A program made the position numbers and the translations under genes. Of a stretch of DNA of 64,000 nt, positions 32,901 to 46,788 are shown piece after piece (positions within the stretch are counted from its first letter, which is position 1; every line of letters begins with the position of its first letter). Under the pieces are notes generated by a model. The model saw nothing but the letters and a program-made list of their open reading frames with translations. It searched no databases and had not been told where the DNA came from. Origin of the DNA: Hysterangium stoloniferum (taxonomy: Eukaryota > Basidiomycota > Agaricomycetes > Hysterangiales > Hysterangiaceae); NCBI GenBank assembly GCA_015178975.1, contig WHVD01000144.1, forward strand, positions 1 to 64,000. The letters run 5' to 3'.

Positions 32901-35113
32901 TCCTCCCAATTGGGATTAGCAGTCATGGTGATGAAGCAGCTGGCATTGCCATACTTGCGTGCAATTGCAAAAGAATTTTACAGACTTTGCCTCATATCCC
33001 TTGAACCGCCAGTAAATGAAGAAGGGAGTATGACCCTCTGACCGATACTATTGGGATTGATATCATCATTTGAAAAAGCATCAACGACCTGGTTGTAGAG
33101 TTCTGCACGTATCCTTGGTTGATTTTGACTCAGAAACTTCAATCTGCTCTGTTCTGTGACTGCCCAGGCATCGACAATGTACTGCTGGAACAGCTTTTGT
33201 GCATAAAAAATGGTTTTGGCTTCATTTGCTCTAAGAAATAGGCGATAGGCATAATATTCACGCTGGGTCACCTTACGACTTTTGTCTTCTTCAGCTTGTT
33301 CATGCTGCTGTGCAGCCTGGGGCTGCCAATTGTTATTTGCATAGGGAATGTCCCATGACCAACCACGCTCACCTCTGGGAAAGAGCATGACATAATGAAG
33401 GGGTGTACAAATGGCCTGTCCTTCATGCAATCGATGGAAGGGCCCCCCCCTTCTCTGAACAATAATATCCCTTGGATCACCCTGACCTGTATCACCATCT
33501 CCAGGCACAATGACTGCAAGTTCATCACCAGTTGGAAGGTTGTACCGTCGGGGATCAGTAAAAGCCTTGTAGCTCAGTCTAACATGTAACCTTGGAGTCT
33601 CTGCCTGTGTCCTCAATCGCTCATGTGCCTGGCGATAGAGTACTATAAAGGGATTATATTGCTCCATCATGTCCTGCAAGTCAGAAAAGGTTTGATTGTT
33701 TAGATTCCGATTTGCCCTGTGATTCTGCCTTATCTGCAATGCATTCCCCAGTGCATCCTCACGTGCCAGTGCAGGATCATGGATGTAAAGCTGAGCATAA
33801 CTGGGTGATACATCTTCCCTGTATGGGATTAAGGAACCATGCTCATGATACAATCCACCATGTATTTTAAAGACATATGGGCCCTGACCACCTTGCAAGA
33901 CAGACTCATCTAATTTGACACCAAGTGATATAAATGCAAATGCATTATTATATGCACGAATATTTTTGCGAAATTCCTTGGCATTGTCTGTATTATCCTC
34001 AAGAAGAGACTTTAAGGTATGAGGGATTGGTTCAAGTATTGGAAGGATGATCTTTCCTTGCTTGCAACACTTGCCAAACTTTGGTGTTGTTCGAGAGCTA
34101 GCTGACAGACGCTCTTCCATCCAGTGTAAAGCTCCACAGTGTGAACATTGTATATTCATATGTCCCACATCATGTCTTGGAAACCTGGCCTCCACAACTG
34201 GCTGCCGTCCAATGGGTAATTGTGCAACAGGAAGTGGAAGTGGAGGGATGGCTGCAGGATCTGGAATGGCTGGGGGTGGGGCATTGACTGCAAGTGGGGC
34301 AATAGCTGGAGGTGGGGCAAGTGGAAGAATGACTGGAGGTGGAGGAATAGCTGGGGGTGGGGCCAACTGTGGCTGTTGCTGTGCATTTGCTGCTGGATGA
34401 ACAGGTGGATGGTGATGCTGTGGTAGTGCCAACTGAAAAATGGGTATTTGTCCCTGAAGTGGTGGAACTACATTAATAGATGGATGACCATGGTGTGGTG
34501 GTACAGATGGACGACCAAGCTGTGAATGTGGTGCTGACTGTAAAATTGGTGGCTGCAGTTGAGCAGGTTGCTGTAATGGTGGATGATTCTGAATCTGAGC
34601 AGCTACATTTGCCTGTGCACGATGCCGTTCAGCAGGTTGTCGTAATGCTGGCAAAGTAGCCAACCGAGCACGCAAAGCAGCTACTGCAACAGAACCAACT
34701 GTAGGCTGGATAGATTGATCTGCAGGTGCTAATTGGGCATTTGGGGCCTGTGGTTGAACAGGTACATTCACTGCTTGACGACCCTGCCGAAGAGGTTGTA
34801 ATCTTGGCAAATTTGCATACTGATCCCATAATGCTGCCATGGCACTACTCCCCACTTGGGGGGCAGGAGGAATCACACCTTGCTGAGGCAACTGTGGTGG
34901 TTGTGGAGCAGCCACAAATGGATCATTAGATGGACCTGCAACAACAGAGGCATGTGGGAATGGTTGAGGAGGGGGTGGTACATCATAATGAGCCACAGCT
35001 GAACGTCGATGGTGGTTAGATGGTGATGTCATCTGCAATTGTGCCCTACGTCGGTTCCACTCTTCCTCCCGATCACACTCAGGGGTTCGATCCATAATAG
35101 TAAAAGAATACAC
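29966..35113 (-). pseudogene. Helitron RepHel (rolling-circle replicase-helicase), one nonsense codon
   Basis: A frame of 1716 codons interrupted once, by TAA (complement of 32978-32980) within MRQSL-stop-NSFAIARKYG, where helicase-family relatives have Gln; CAA to TAA would be a C-to-T change. Before it: Pro/Gln-rich N-terminus, a zinc finger (CSHCGALHWMEE...CC), and the Helitron-like N-terminal domain (GEQ/TPLHYVMLFPRGERGW). After it: HUH endonuclease (GLPHMHCLIWF), the tyrosine motif KYMHKYCYKGPD, then an SF1 Pif1-like helicase with Walker A GPGGTGKS, Walker B IIWDEVPM and a C-terminal GLSRGRSW. The true start may be MDRTPECDREEE at 35095. Apart from that codon, the domain set is complete. 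Confidence 0.9.
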
Positions 35114-35149
35114 TCAAGACACGGAAAACCTGTAAAAGAGAGGGACAGT

Positions 35150-36030
35150 GTTGGAAAGGTCAGAGGAGGATGGTGGAAGAAGGAAATGGTAGACATACTG
35201 TAGGAAAGAGAGAGTAGGCCAATCAGAGGAACACGCACTGGCTGGAGGAAAGAGAATGGAGGCCAATCAGGGCAGGATGAAGAGAGAAACAAAGGGTACA
35301 CAAACCACCTGGAGGGAAGAGAGGGGGGGCCAATCAGAGCAGGACGGAGGGAGGAGGAAAGGGGACACGCACCTCCTGGAGCAAAGAGAGAGGAGGACGA
35401 AGGGAGAAGGAAATGGTACACGCAGTGGCTGGAGGAAAGAGAGAGGAGGCCAATCAGAGGACGAAGAGAGAAGGAAACGGTACACACACCTCCTGGAGGA
35501 AAGAGAGAGGAGGCCGATCAGAGGAGGACAAAGGGAGAAACAAATGGTACACCCACCGGCTGGAGGAAAGAGAGGAGGACAATTAGAGGAGGACAAAGGG
35601 AGAAAGAAACAGTACACACACCGGCTGGAGGAAAAAGAGGGGGACAATCAGAGGAGGACAAAGAGAGAGGGGAAAGGGAATGCACACCGGCTGGAGGAAA
35701 GAGAGAGGAGGCAAATCAGTGCAGGACAGAGGAAGAAGGAAATGGCAGACGCACCGGCTGGAGGAAAGAGAGAGGGTCCCAATGAGAGGAGGACGGAGAG
35801 AAAAGGAAACAGTACACACACCTGGAGGAAAGAGAAGATGATGATCAGAGGACAAAGAAAGAGGAAATGGTACACGCACCGGCTGGACAAAAGAGAGAAG
35901 AGGTCAATCAGAGGAGGACAGAGAGAGAAGGAAATGGTACACACACTCGCTGGAGGAAAGAGAGAGGAGGCGGATTAGCACAGGACAGAGGGAGAAGGAA
36001 AGAGTACACACATCACCTGGAGGAAAGAGA
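35150..36030 (+). repeat. Purine-rich ~65-bp tandem repeat array
   Basis: About thirteen imperfect units of 58-75 bp centred on GGCTGGAGGAAAGAGAGAGG, CAATCAGAGGAGGACA, then GGAAATGGTACACAC-like sequence. The plus strand is strongly purine-biased (G and A). Long open frames exist on both strands because unit lengths rarely create stops; I do not regard them as genes. It lies upstream of the Helitron frame. Confidence 0.85.
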
Positions 36031-36039
36031 GAGGGTGGG

Positions 36040-36483
36040 CTGTGAATGGGAGTGGGTACGCAGTGGTGATGGGTGCGGGTGGATGGGTGCGCAGCGGATG
36101 GGTGCAGGTGCGCGATGGATGGGTGCACGGTGGATGGGTGCGCGGTGGATGGGCGCGCGGTGGATAGGTGCGTGGATGTGCGCAGCGGATGGGTGCAGGT
36201 GCGCGATGGATGGGTGCGCGGTGGATGGGCGCGCCGTGGGTGCGGGGACGGGTGCGCGGTGGACGGGTGCGCGGTGGACGGGTGCGCGGTGGATGGGAGT
36301 GGGTGCGTCGTGGATGGGCGCGCGGTGGGTGCGTGGAAGGGTGCGTCGTGGATGGGCGCGTCGTGGATGGGCGCGCGGTGGGTGCGTGGATGGGTGCGTC
36401 GTGGACGGGCGCGTCGTGGATGGGCGCGCGGGGTGCGTGGATGGGTGCGTCGTGGGATGGGTGCGCCGTGGGATGGGTACGCT
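36040..36483 (+). repeat. G-rich 15-bp minisatellite (GTGGATGGGTGCGCG)
   Basis: Some 25-30 units of 15 bp and variants (GATGGGTGCGCGGTG, GATGGGCGCGCGGTG), GC-rich and G-rich on the plus strand. Overlapping open frames on both strands are repeat translations. It ends just before the 44-bp array. Confidence 0.85.
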
Positions 36484-36566
36484 GACTAAGGAGGTGACTA
36501 AGCTGATGGTACCTTTTACCTGCCTTTTATGGAGGGAGTTCGGGCGCTCCGCGCCCTCACAGCGCC

Positions 36567-36962
36567 TAGAAACGCCCACGGACCCACCATGCTCCTTTCA
36601 CTTATTTGACTAGAAACGCCCACGGACCCACCATGCTCCTTTCACTTATTTGACTAGAAACGCCCACGGACCCACCATGCTCCTTTCACTTATTTGACTA
36701 GAAACGCCCACGGACCCACCATGCTCCTTTCACTTATTTGACTAGAAACGCCCACGGACCCACCATGCTCCTTTCACTTATTTGACTAGAAACGCCCACG
36801 GACCCACCATGCTCCTTTCACTTATTTGACTAGAAACGCCCACGGACCCACCATGCTCCTTTCACTTATTTGACTAGAAACGCCCACGGACCCACCATGC
36901 TCCTTTCACTTATTTGACTAGAAACGCCCACGGACCCACCATGCTCCTTTCACTTATTTGAT
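36567..36962 (+). repeat. 44-bp tandem array, nine identical units
   Basis: Unit starts TAGAAACGCCCACGGACCC and ends TTCACTTATTTGAC. Units begin at 36567, 36611, 36655, 36699, 36743, 36787, 36831, 36875 and 36919. They are identical by eye over all nine copies (the last two bases of the final unit differ). There are no spacers between units, so this is a minisatellite, not a CRISPR. Confidence 0.97.
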
Positions 36963-37127
36963 ATGCTATTATTTATGCGAAGTTAAAAGGAATAAGGCCT
37001 ATTTTTCACAATAAACATAGTAAAAATACAATAAAAATTCAAGAAAATATTAAGTAATTCACAGAAAATTAAGAGAATATTATGAGATAAAGCTGATACC
37101 TCACAGTTCTGCTCACTCATCTTACTC

Positions 37128-38509
37128 ATAAAGATGCCCCAGGAATTTCTCTGAGGAATGCCACACAGCATTCCAAGAATTGAAAAGTGCATTTACATCT
37201 GCCCTATTTTGTTGCACTGGCAGCCCAATGTTCAACTCATTGTGGAAACTGATGCCTTGGATTATGTGCTTGCTGTGATATTGTCCATTCTGGACACCAA
37301 TGGTGAAGTCCATCTGGTAGCCTTCTCGTATCACATGTTCTCAGCACCCAAACTAAACTACAATGTTCACGAGAAGGAACTACTCACGATATTTGAAGCT
37401 TTCAAGTCATGGTGACATTATCTGGAAGGATTGGCTCATTTGATAGATGTTATACGTAACTGACCACAAACATTTGGTCTACTTTTCAACCACTAAACTC
37501 TTGACCCGCTGACAAGCTCACTGGTCTGAATACCTTTCCACTTTCAATATGGTCATCTGCTTCCATCCTGGCCACCTTAGTGGGAAACCTGACACTATGA
37601 CTAGATGATGGGATGTCTATCCTAAAGAGGGGAGTAGTGATTACACCACAGTTAATCCACATAACTTTAAGCCTATGTTTTCATCCAAACAACTGTCCAC
37701 GTCTATCTGAGCCACTTACCTCATTCATCCAGTCTTGCGAAGTGTTATCCTCATGGATACTGAAAAGTTACATCAAGATATACTATCAGCAATTCCATTA
37801 GACCCAGTCACCAAAACACACCTTGATAACCCATCCAACCCCAATCAACCCCGATGGTCACTAGACTCACAGGGTATCATTAGACTTGACAACTGCATCT
37901 ATGTACCAGATTCCGACACTCTTCAGCTGTGAATCCTACAATATAAGCACGACCACCCAATCTCGGGACATTTCGGCCTCAACAAGACTCTTGCACTCAT
38001 TAGAAGAGAATATACATGACCCAGCATCTGAGATTTCATTAAGCACTATTGCAAATCCTGTACTACTTGTTTAGGCTCTAAATCACAGCAACACAAACCA
38101 TATGGCCTACTCAAACAGTTACCGATACTGGAAAACCCTGGAACTTGATTTCTATGGATTTCATTGAGCACATACTGGCATCTGAAGGTCATACAGCAAT
38201 CCTAGTTATTGTGGATAGGCTCACAAAGCAAAGCATTTTCATTCCAACATATGACACGATAACATCAGTACAGTTAGCTGAACTATTCGTCACCATGTAT
38301 TTTCCAAGCATGGTGTTCCATTGCATGTCACATCCAATCATGGATCTGAGTTTGTCTCTCACTTCTTTAGGTCACTTGGAAAGCACTAGACATGAAGTTA
38401 CACTTCACTTCAGGCTATCACCTGGAAAGTGACAGACAGTTAAACCAAATGCATGAATCAAACCTTGGAACAGTACATTCGTGTCTATTGTAACTATCAA
38501 CAATATAAT
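37128..38509 (+). pseudogene. Ty3/gypsy RT-RNase H-integrase fragment (element 3)
   Basis: FSEECHTAFQELKSAFTSAL, HWQPNVQLIVETDALDYVL, LNYNVHEKELLTIFEAF, then the linker HQDILSAIPLDPVTKTHLDNP with NQPRWSLDSQGIIRLDNCIYV, the integrase zinc region (HYCKSCTTC) and MDFIEHILASEGHTAILVIV. The sequence stops in the integrase core at IRVYCNYQQ, exactly where LTR F1 begins. The copy is close to element 1 but has many stops and frameshifts, several of them CGA or TGG codons of elements 1 and 2 turned into TGA. Confidence 0.88.
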
Positions 38510-39123
38510 TGTGAAGAGTCGATAGATTCTGACTGTTCGATATATGAAGAATAGTGTTTATTCAACTACTATTAGTAAGTATTGACCATTCAGTACAATA
38601 CAGTAGGTTACTAGACTGATAGTACTAGTAGAGAGATGCACTACATGTCACATGAGCAACCAGTTGCTCATGACAACTAGAACAAGAGAATAGAAGAGTT
38701 GACCTTTACGGTACAACTTGTAGCTAGAAGTAAGAAAGATAATCAGCTAAAGACTGAATATCTAGGGTAGAGAAATAGCAGCATGAGTCAATTACAGTGT
38801 CGACGAGTACAGAGTCTTGAGAGTGGAACTCGACCTTTGCAGTTCGAGTCCAAATATGTACTATTAGTATGCAAGGAGACACTACCTTTATGGGTAGCTG
38901 AGATATTACCCTTGACACCTCTCGCTATTCAATGTCTGAGTCGTTACGAGGTGGTGTCTGCTGGGTAAAAGTGTCTTGTCATTTGACGCCGAGAGCGCCC
39001 ATAGATATACACAAGGCTTCGAACTAAGAAATAAGTATGCTTGAAAGATATAGAGAATTAAAGAAAAGAAATAAAAACTAGATAATAAAGTACTATGGAA
39101 CATTTATTATGTTACCCTTCACA
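38510..39123. repeat. LTR family F, copy F1
   Basis: TGTGAAGAGTCG...ACCCTTCACA, 614 bp. It aligns with F2 (48589-49188), including GTTACTAGACTGATAGTACT and TGACACCTCTCGCTATTCAA. Flanking bases ATAAT and ATATT are near but not identical, and sequence left and right is not collinear, so it may be a recombined solo LTR. Terminal repeats TGTGAAG/CTTCACA make orientation hard to set from this copy alone. Confidence 0.82.
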
Positions 39124-39129
39124 ATATTA

Positions 39130-40900
<1,771 letters not shown>

Positions 40901-41211
40901 AGGTGAAGGATGTGGTATGAAAGATAAAGAAAATTTATGCGAATTTAAGTGTACTTTATATATATATATTGAATTGAAACTCTGCTCAGCTGGACATTAA
41001 ACGAGATTCATTAATTGTGGCTGGGTTTTGGGTAAATGTGTCCACTGCCAATGAATGATCGTCCCCACCGATCAGAAGGAGAGGAAAAATGAAAGAGAAT
41101 AAAAAACCCCATGAAATGGCTCACTGAACAACTGAGATGTTTCTGAAAGGAAGTTACGAAAGAAATGGAATAAAAGATAGAATAGATGGCTCCTCGATTG
41201 CATATATTCCA

Positions 41212-42999
41212 TTAGATTTTGAACAGCGCCTTGTATGCCCTCAGAAGTGCTGGAGCGTTTCTGAGATTAGCACCGTTTAACCACGAATCCTCTTCAGGTC
41301 CATAACCTTTCCAGCGCACCCTAAATAGCAGATGGTTTCGCTGTTTTTGATGTCCAACAATAGCTTCGACCTTATATTCTTCATGATCTGGTTTCAACTC
41401 TCTTAGGTTCTCAAGTTGGGGTCTTGGACCGAGGTGGAGGAGAGGGTTGGTATTTCCGTAGATGGCCCCGGTTAATGACTGGATGCATCGGATACTCCAG
41501 GGAATCTTAAGCCTAAATACTTGAGGGTTCAGTTTCTCCAGGACCTCGAATGGTCCAATCCGTCTTTGTATTAGTTTCTTCCCAGTTCCCTTGACTTCCA
41601 CCAGTTCGAGGGAGTGGGGGTTCACCAATACGAGGTCTCCCTCAGAGATATCTTCTACAGGTCTTTGCTTCTTGTTATACGCTTGTGCTTGAATTTCTTG
41701 GGCTCGAGTGATTGAATCCCACACCATCTGTTGATGATTTTCTAGTTTGAGAATCCATTGGTCAGCCATAGGGCTGTCTGATAGTTCTCTAGGAACTAAG
41801 GGTTCGTCACCTCCTAGAACTCGAGACATTCCTCTCAGAAGGTATCCCATTAATAAGAAGGCCGGAGCGTAGTTCGTGGAACTGTGAACGGTTGAGTTGT
41901 ACGTGTGAACAACCACCTCAATCCATTGGGACCAGTTCTCCCTAGCGGAAGCACAATAGGCTCAAAGCATCTGTTCTATGGTCACATTCATATTCTCCAT
42001 TTGTCCATCCGTCTGGGGATGGTGAGCTGAAGATACTGCGAGGGTGGTACCATAAATCTTACAGACTTCCTGCCAGAACTTGCAGGTCCATCTCTTGTCC
42101 CGATCACAGATTATTCGAGAGGGCAGTCCAAAGGGGCTGGCTACCTGTTTGACAAATATTCATGCAAATCCTTCTGCCGTAAGGTTTGAGAAAGTAGGTA
42201 TTGAAATAGCGAAATGAGTCAATTTATCAACGGCAACAAAGACTGCAGAATACAAATCCTTTCCTGAGTTGGGTAGTCCAGTGATCAAGTCCATAGAAAC
42301 TACTTCGAAAGGCCTAAAAGGTATGTCGGCAGGTCTGAGGGCTCCTTGACGAGCGGTGCGATCAACCTTGGTCTTTTGGCAGATGTCACAGGTATGCACG
42401 TACAACACACAATCTTGCAGCATTTTTGGCCAAAAGAACTGGTCTTTCATCAGCTTGAACAACCACTGACCTCCAGCGTGTGCTCCCTCAAAAGGGTTAT
42501 CATGTACCAACTTTAAGATAGAGTTAGTCATGGTACTGGGTACACAGACTCGACTTTTCCAGTCACAAAAGTACAGGAGTCTTTTTGCTCCCACAAAGTA
42601 GTGAGAAGGAGTAACAACTGCATTGGGTGAAGGGGTATCTAGGGCATAGAGATTCCTGAAAATGGCGTCTTTCGAGTAACCCTCTAGAAATTTCTTTATG
42701 TATCCCTCCTCAATACTGATTAGCAACTGAGGGTGACACAATACAAAGTCAGACTCATCTTCCTGATCGTCCCTTATTGCATTATGAGAATCCCATTCTG
42801 ACTGTCGGACCTTTTGAGTTGCTCCAAAAGGTTCCATAGAATCGTATATGATAGAGAAGACCGCCTTCTTTGCAGGTTTGTCCTTCCATAGATTTTCCTC
42901 AGTACTCTTGTCCAGAGAGGTCAAGGTGATAGCTTGCAAGTCATCTCTAATAGGGCTCACAAAGGCCGGTACTTGAGGGAGTCTGGACAGTGGGTCCAT
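41212..42999 (-). pseudogene. Gypsy F integrase with chromodomain
   Basis: First frame (42999-42160): zinc region HAGGQWLFKLMKDQFFWPKM with CDICQKTKVDR, then VVSMDLITGLPNSGKD (first Asp). Between 42160 and 41916 the DDE core continues through stops: RIICDRDKRWTCKFWQEV (second Asp) and HPQTDGQMENMN (Glu). Second frame (41916-41212): YAPAFLLMGYLLRG, a QRRIGPFEVLEKLNPQVFRL linker, and the C-terminal chromodomain LLFRVRWKGYGPEEDSWL. It is preceded by a single TGA (complement of 43021-43023) that separates RNase H from integrase at LH-stop-AGRVHSN, where relatives have Arg. Confidence 0.86.
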
Positions 43000-43020
43000 G
43001 TTGCTGTGAACTCTTCCTGC

Positions 43021-44729
43021 TCAGTGTAGAATCTCGAGACCTGGAAATGCAGCATATATCGCCCCCCATGCAGCTAGTCGATTATTAGTGTTCTCATACA
43101 ATCTAGCCCATTGCAGAGCTGCATGGTCCGTAATGAGCAGAACATGTTCACCTTCAATGAAGGGTTGGAAGTGGACTAGTCCTTCCTTTGCTGCTAATAC
43201 TTCCCGTTCAGTAGCGGAATAGTTATGTTCAGCGCTTTTCAGAGTGCGACTCCAATATGCAATGACTCGTTCAACGGTAACTTCGGTCTCCTCGAAAGTG
43301 GGTCCCCACGAGTCTGACCACTCAATCTCAGGTTGCTTGGTTTTATACCGATGAATGAAGGATGGCACATCCTGTGCGCAGTCGAAAGCCAAGTTGGGTT
43401 GGGCATAGATTTTAGTGTCCATTAAGTCTCCTAAAGCCATCTTCTGAACTTGTTGGAGACAACAGCCTAGGGCAAAGTCCGAAGCGTCCGTATACAGCCG
43501 ATAGGGCATCCCACTAGCTGGATGTCCCAGCACTGGTGCTGATCCTAGCGTGGCTTTGACATCCTTGTAAGCTCTGACATGTTCAGTGGTCCATGTCCAG
43601 GGTGTTCCCTTCCTTAGGAGGAGTGAGAATAAAGGGGACACCATCCATGAATAGAATGGTATATATGCCGAAAAGTAAAGGACCATCCCCAGGAACCGTT
43701 GCGGTTCAGAAACCTTAGTGGGTGGGGCCAGTTCCAATATAGCGTGAACTTTCTCTTGGTGGGTCGAGAAACCCAACCTGGATACCTTATGACCCAACAA
43801 CAAGATCGAATTATATCTGATAAAACATTTCTTGGGAGAGAGAGTGATGCTGGCCGAAGCAATAGCGCCGAGCACCTGATTTAGGTGGAGCAGATGATCA
43901 TCCCAATTCTTAGAGAATATTACTATGTCGTTGATGTAAACCAGACAAAAAATCCATAGGTAGGGTGCTAAAACCATTTGCATAACACGCTGAAATGTGG
44001 AGGGGCCGTTTCTGAGCCTGAATGACATCCTTTTAAATTGCCACAGCCCTCTGTGAGATCTGAAGGCTGTTTTGGGCTTATATTCCTCCAACATTTCTAA
44101 TTGAGTAAACCCAGCTAACACGTCGAAAGAAGAGAGGACGTTTGACCCCGACAGTGCTTGCATGACTCTGATTGATGTGGTAAAGGGAATTCATCTGGAA
44201 CAGTGAGATGATTGAGTTTCTGGTAGTCAATGACCACCCATGGTTTACCATTGCAATATACTATGAAAGCTGGCGCCCCCCAGGGACTTTTAGATGGCTC
44301 GATGACACCCTGTTTGAACCAGGTATCCATTTGCTCGTCTATAACTCTCCTATTGGCAGGGGAAGAGGGGAACATAGGCATGGAGATGGGCTGGGTGCCC
44401 TCTTTCAAGGGGACAGGGACTCTGCATTCCACTTGCCCTAACTGTCTGTCGACTCTGAAAGCCTTAACATTCTCAGTCAAAACTGATCTGAGATGTGGCA
44501 GAACTTCTGTTGGTATATCTGGTCCCAAATTGACTAGCTTGTGGAGATCCTCTGAGGCCAGTTTCTCATTATCAGCCACCACGGCTGTCTTAGGACCAGG
44601 CGGTTCGAAATCATCCACAATCTCTGGTTCAACAGGTGGCTTAGGCCTTTCTGAGGTGAATTGACGGTCCTCCTCAAGTTGAGAGAGACTTTCGATAAGG
44701 TGTGCAATCTTGGTCATGCCAGCTTCCAT
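43021..44729 (-). pseudogene. Gypsy F reverse transcriptase/RNase H
   Basis: First frame (44729-44115): PHLRSVLTENVKAFRVDRQL, FKQGVIEPSKSPWGAPAFIV and KPWVVIDYQKLNHLTVPDEF, the RT fingers. After a frameshift at about 44160 the second frame (44163-43021) gives KTAFRSHRGLWQFKRMSFRL and LVYINDIVIFS. The catalytic box is YIND, not YIDD: the first Asp has become Asn (GAC to AAC), which should abolish polymerisation. RNase H follows: RLYTDASDFALGCCLQQ, NYSATEREVLAAKEGL and LLITDHAALQW. Confidence 0.9.
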
Positions 44730-45375
44730 TAAACCTCTCTCCTCAAGTGACCTGGGCTTGTGAGCCCAACGAGTGGGGTCGTGAATTATCCCAATTGTCT
44801 CCCCTCGTCAGATAATCTTAGGGGTTAACGACGGGTTGGTAAGGGTACTGACATGCTATTCCTTGAAATTGCCATGATTGGGGTGGCTAATATGGAACCA
44901 TCCTCATTTTGAAATACAATTCCTTTGACAATCCACTCCTCACCCATTAGGTCTTCGACAAAAATAGGCACTAGTCTGGCTGACTCCGGATCGATGGTGC
45001 AGTCTTCCGAGGCTCACGCAACTCTTTCAGTATGCACGCCTTTATCGGGAAGAGGGGTGAGTTTGGGTTGCTCCTTCTGATGCTTCCCGAAAGGGGCCTT
45101 GTTGATGGTGAAGGTCAAAGGTTGAGGTTCCTTAGAAGAACTGGCTGGAATAAAACCCTGTCATCCCGGGAGAATAAGCCTAGATCCCAATGGCTGATCT
45201 CTTAGGGAACCAATTTCGTAGTTAACATGGAAATCTTCTCCTAAGAGAATTGGCACCGTCATTCCTCTAATGACATAAGTTTCCACCGCGAACTTCAGTA
45301 AAATTCCACTGTCGTCCTCCAGGTAAATAGGGATATTAACATATCCAATGACCTTGGCCGTACCCGTGAGCTGGA

Positions 45376-46788
45376 TTAGACATACATAGCTTGAGTCCCT
45401 GTTTCAACTTGTACTGGCCCCTGCAGCCCCTTGTAGAATTCCTCCGATATGAGAGAAAGATCCGCTCCCATGTCCATTCTAACTTTAACGTGTTCGGGTG
45501 AATCGGGAGTTCCTACATGACCGAAAACATGGAGCGCTGCAACTCCTATGCTAGAGTAACCACTGGGGGGGTCCCGTTTTCGATAAAGGATTGTAGTATC
45601 CTCCTTCATCAGTCGACTGGGATGAGGGTACTGGATTCTAGGTCTCCTACTTTCCTTGTGCAGGGACAGGCTTACATTCCTGGGCTCACTTCGACAAGGA
45701 ATATGTTTCGAGGAGGAATCCAATGCCAGATTGCTGTCGCTGTCCTCCAAATCTGAGTCATCGTACGGTAGTAAGTCAGGGGGGTTACTAGGATCAAATG
45801 GGAATGTGTCAATGTCAGCTCCAGGTGAACAGAGCGAGTCCGAGTTGATTTGTTCATGATAATCCTGAGTCTGATGGTGGTTCTTGGTCAGGCCCTCAAG
45901 GTCCTGCCAGTGTGCACTCAACTGATCTCCCTTTTTGAAGAAATCTGCAGCGAGTATGGATACGTAGACCTCAGATGGAAGAGCTTCATCAGGTGTTCGA
46001 TTTTCCTCCCTTACTAGATCGTTTCTGACCTGAGGTGCATAAATGGGAACAATAGTCAATTTGTCATCAGAACTGTTTACTTGCCCTTGTATAGATAGTC
46101 CATGAACCACTTCATATAACCTTTGCTCCTCAGTTTCCTCTGACATATCCTGTGTGGAACATTTGTTGATAGAGATATAATGAGACATTTTGCCAGTGTG
46201 AGGGCAATCTATCTTGAAATGCTCCAGACTTCCACATATCCAACATTCCTTGGCGGGTTTGACCAAGCTCTTCTTGTTGCTCCTCTCAAAGAACATTTTT
46301 CCGTGATGCTTTCCCTGCATCGGGTTAGTGGTGTCTGGGACGATCCTTCTCGTCGAGGCTCTCTCATTAGTCTCACTGATGAGAACATGGTTAGGTGTAG
46401 AGAGGTTGTTCGTGGCCCTAAAATCCAATTCCTGACATTCCGATAACATGACACGTGGTTTCTGGAACTGGTAATGTTCCCGGTGCATTTGGACCCAAGC
46501 GTTGATCAGAGCTTCTTGCAGGTTATTAGCATAAGTCTGCAAACTCATGATGTCGTCAATGGGTTGTCCTTGAAGAAGGTAAAGCCATTCCATGGGCAGC
46601 ATGAGAATGAGTCTGGGCATTTCATCCCCTCTGTCTTGGTGGAACCCGTACAGGAAGCAATAGAGTTTAACTCTCTGCTGGATGTAGTGGACGGGTGTCT
46701 CACGATCGTGACCGGCTTGTCGAAATTTCATGGCTTCCCATTCTAAGGCCAAGGATTCACGCCAGCGAGTTCCAAGCAGTCCTTCCAC
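45376..46788 (-). pseudogene. Gypsy F Gag capsid C-terminus, zinc knuckle and protease
   Basis: 470 open codons. The N-terminus is the end of the capsid (RWRESLALEWEAMKFRQAGH, PVHYIQQRVKLYCFLYGF); upstream, beyond a TGA, LTGDAKVWWSTL is readable near 46870. Then CWICGSLEHFKIDC, a C-x2-C-x4-H-x4-C knuckle (~46210-46250), an acidic linker, and VKVRMDMGADLSLISEEF near 45465, the aspartic protease site in which the usual D-T/S-G is written D-M-G-A-D. The frame then shifts before RT. Confidence 0.82.

Larger units (their letters stand above)
29734..36566 (-). mobile_element. Helitron (rolling-circle transposon), reverse strand
   Basis: A single RepHel frame (35113 to 29966) plus a GC-rich 3' tail with hairpins ending near CTAA (complement of 29734-29737). 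The 5' side beyond 35113 holds two repeat arrays. The exact 5' TC end is not identified; somewhere in 36490-36570 is likely because the sequence changes character there. Boundaries are therefore provisional, especially at the high-coordinate side. Confidence 0.75.

Noticed and set aside
35256..36613. Long open frames on both strands (up to 248 codons)
   Set aside because: They are translations of the purine-rich and G-rich tandem arrays; unit lengths happen to avoid stops. No domain and equal openness on both strands.
36567..36962. CRISPR-like array
   Set aside because: Nine direct repeats without spacers and in a eukaryote; a minisatellite.
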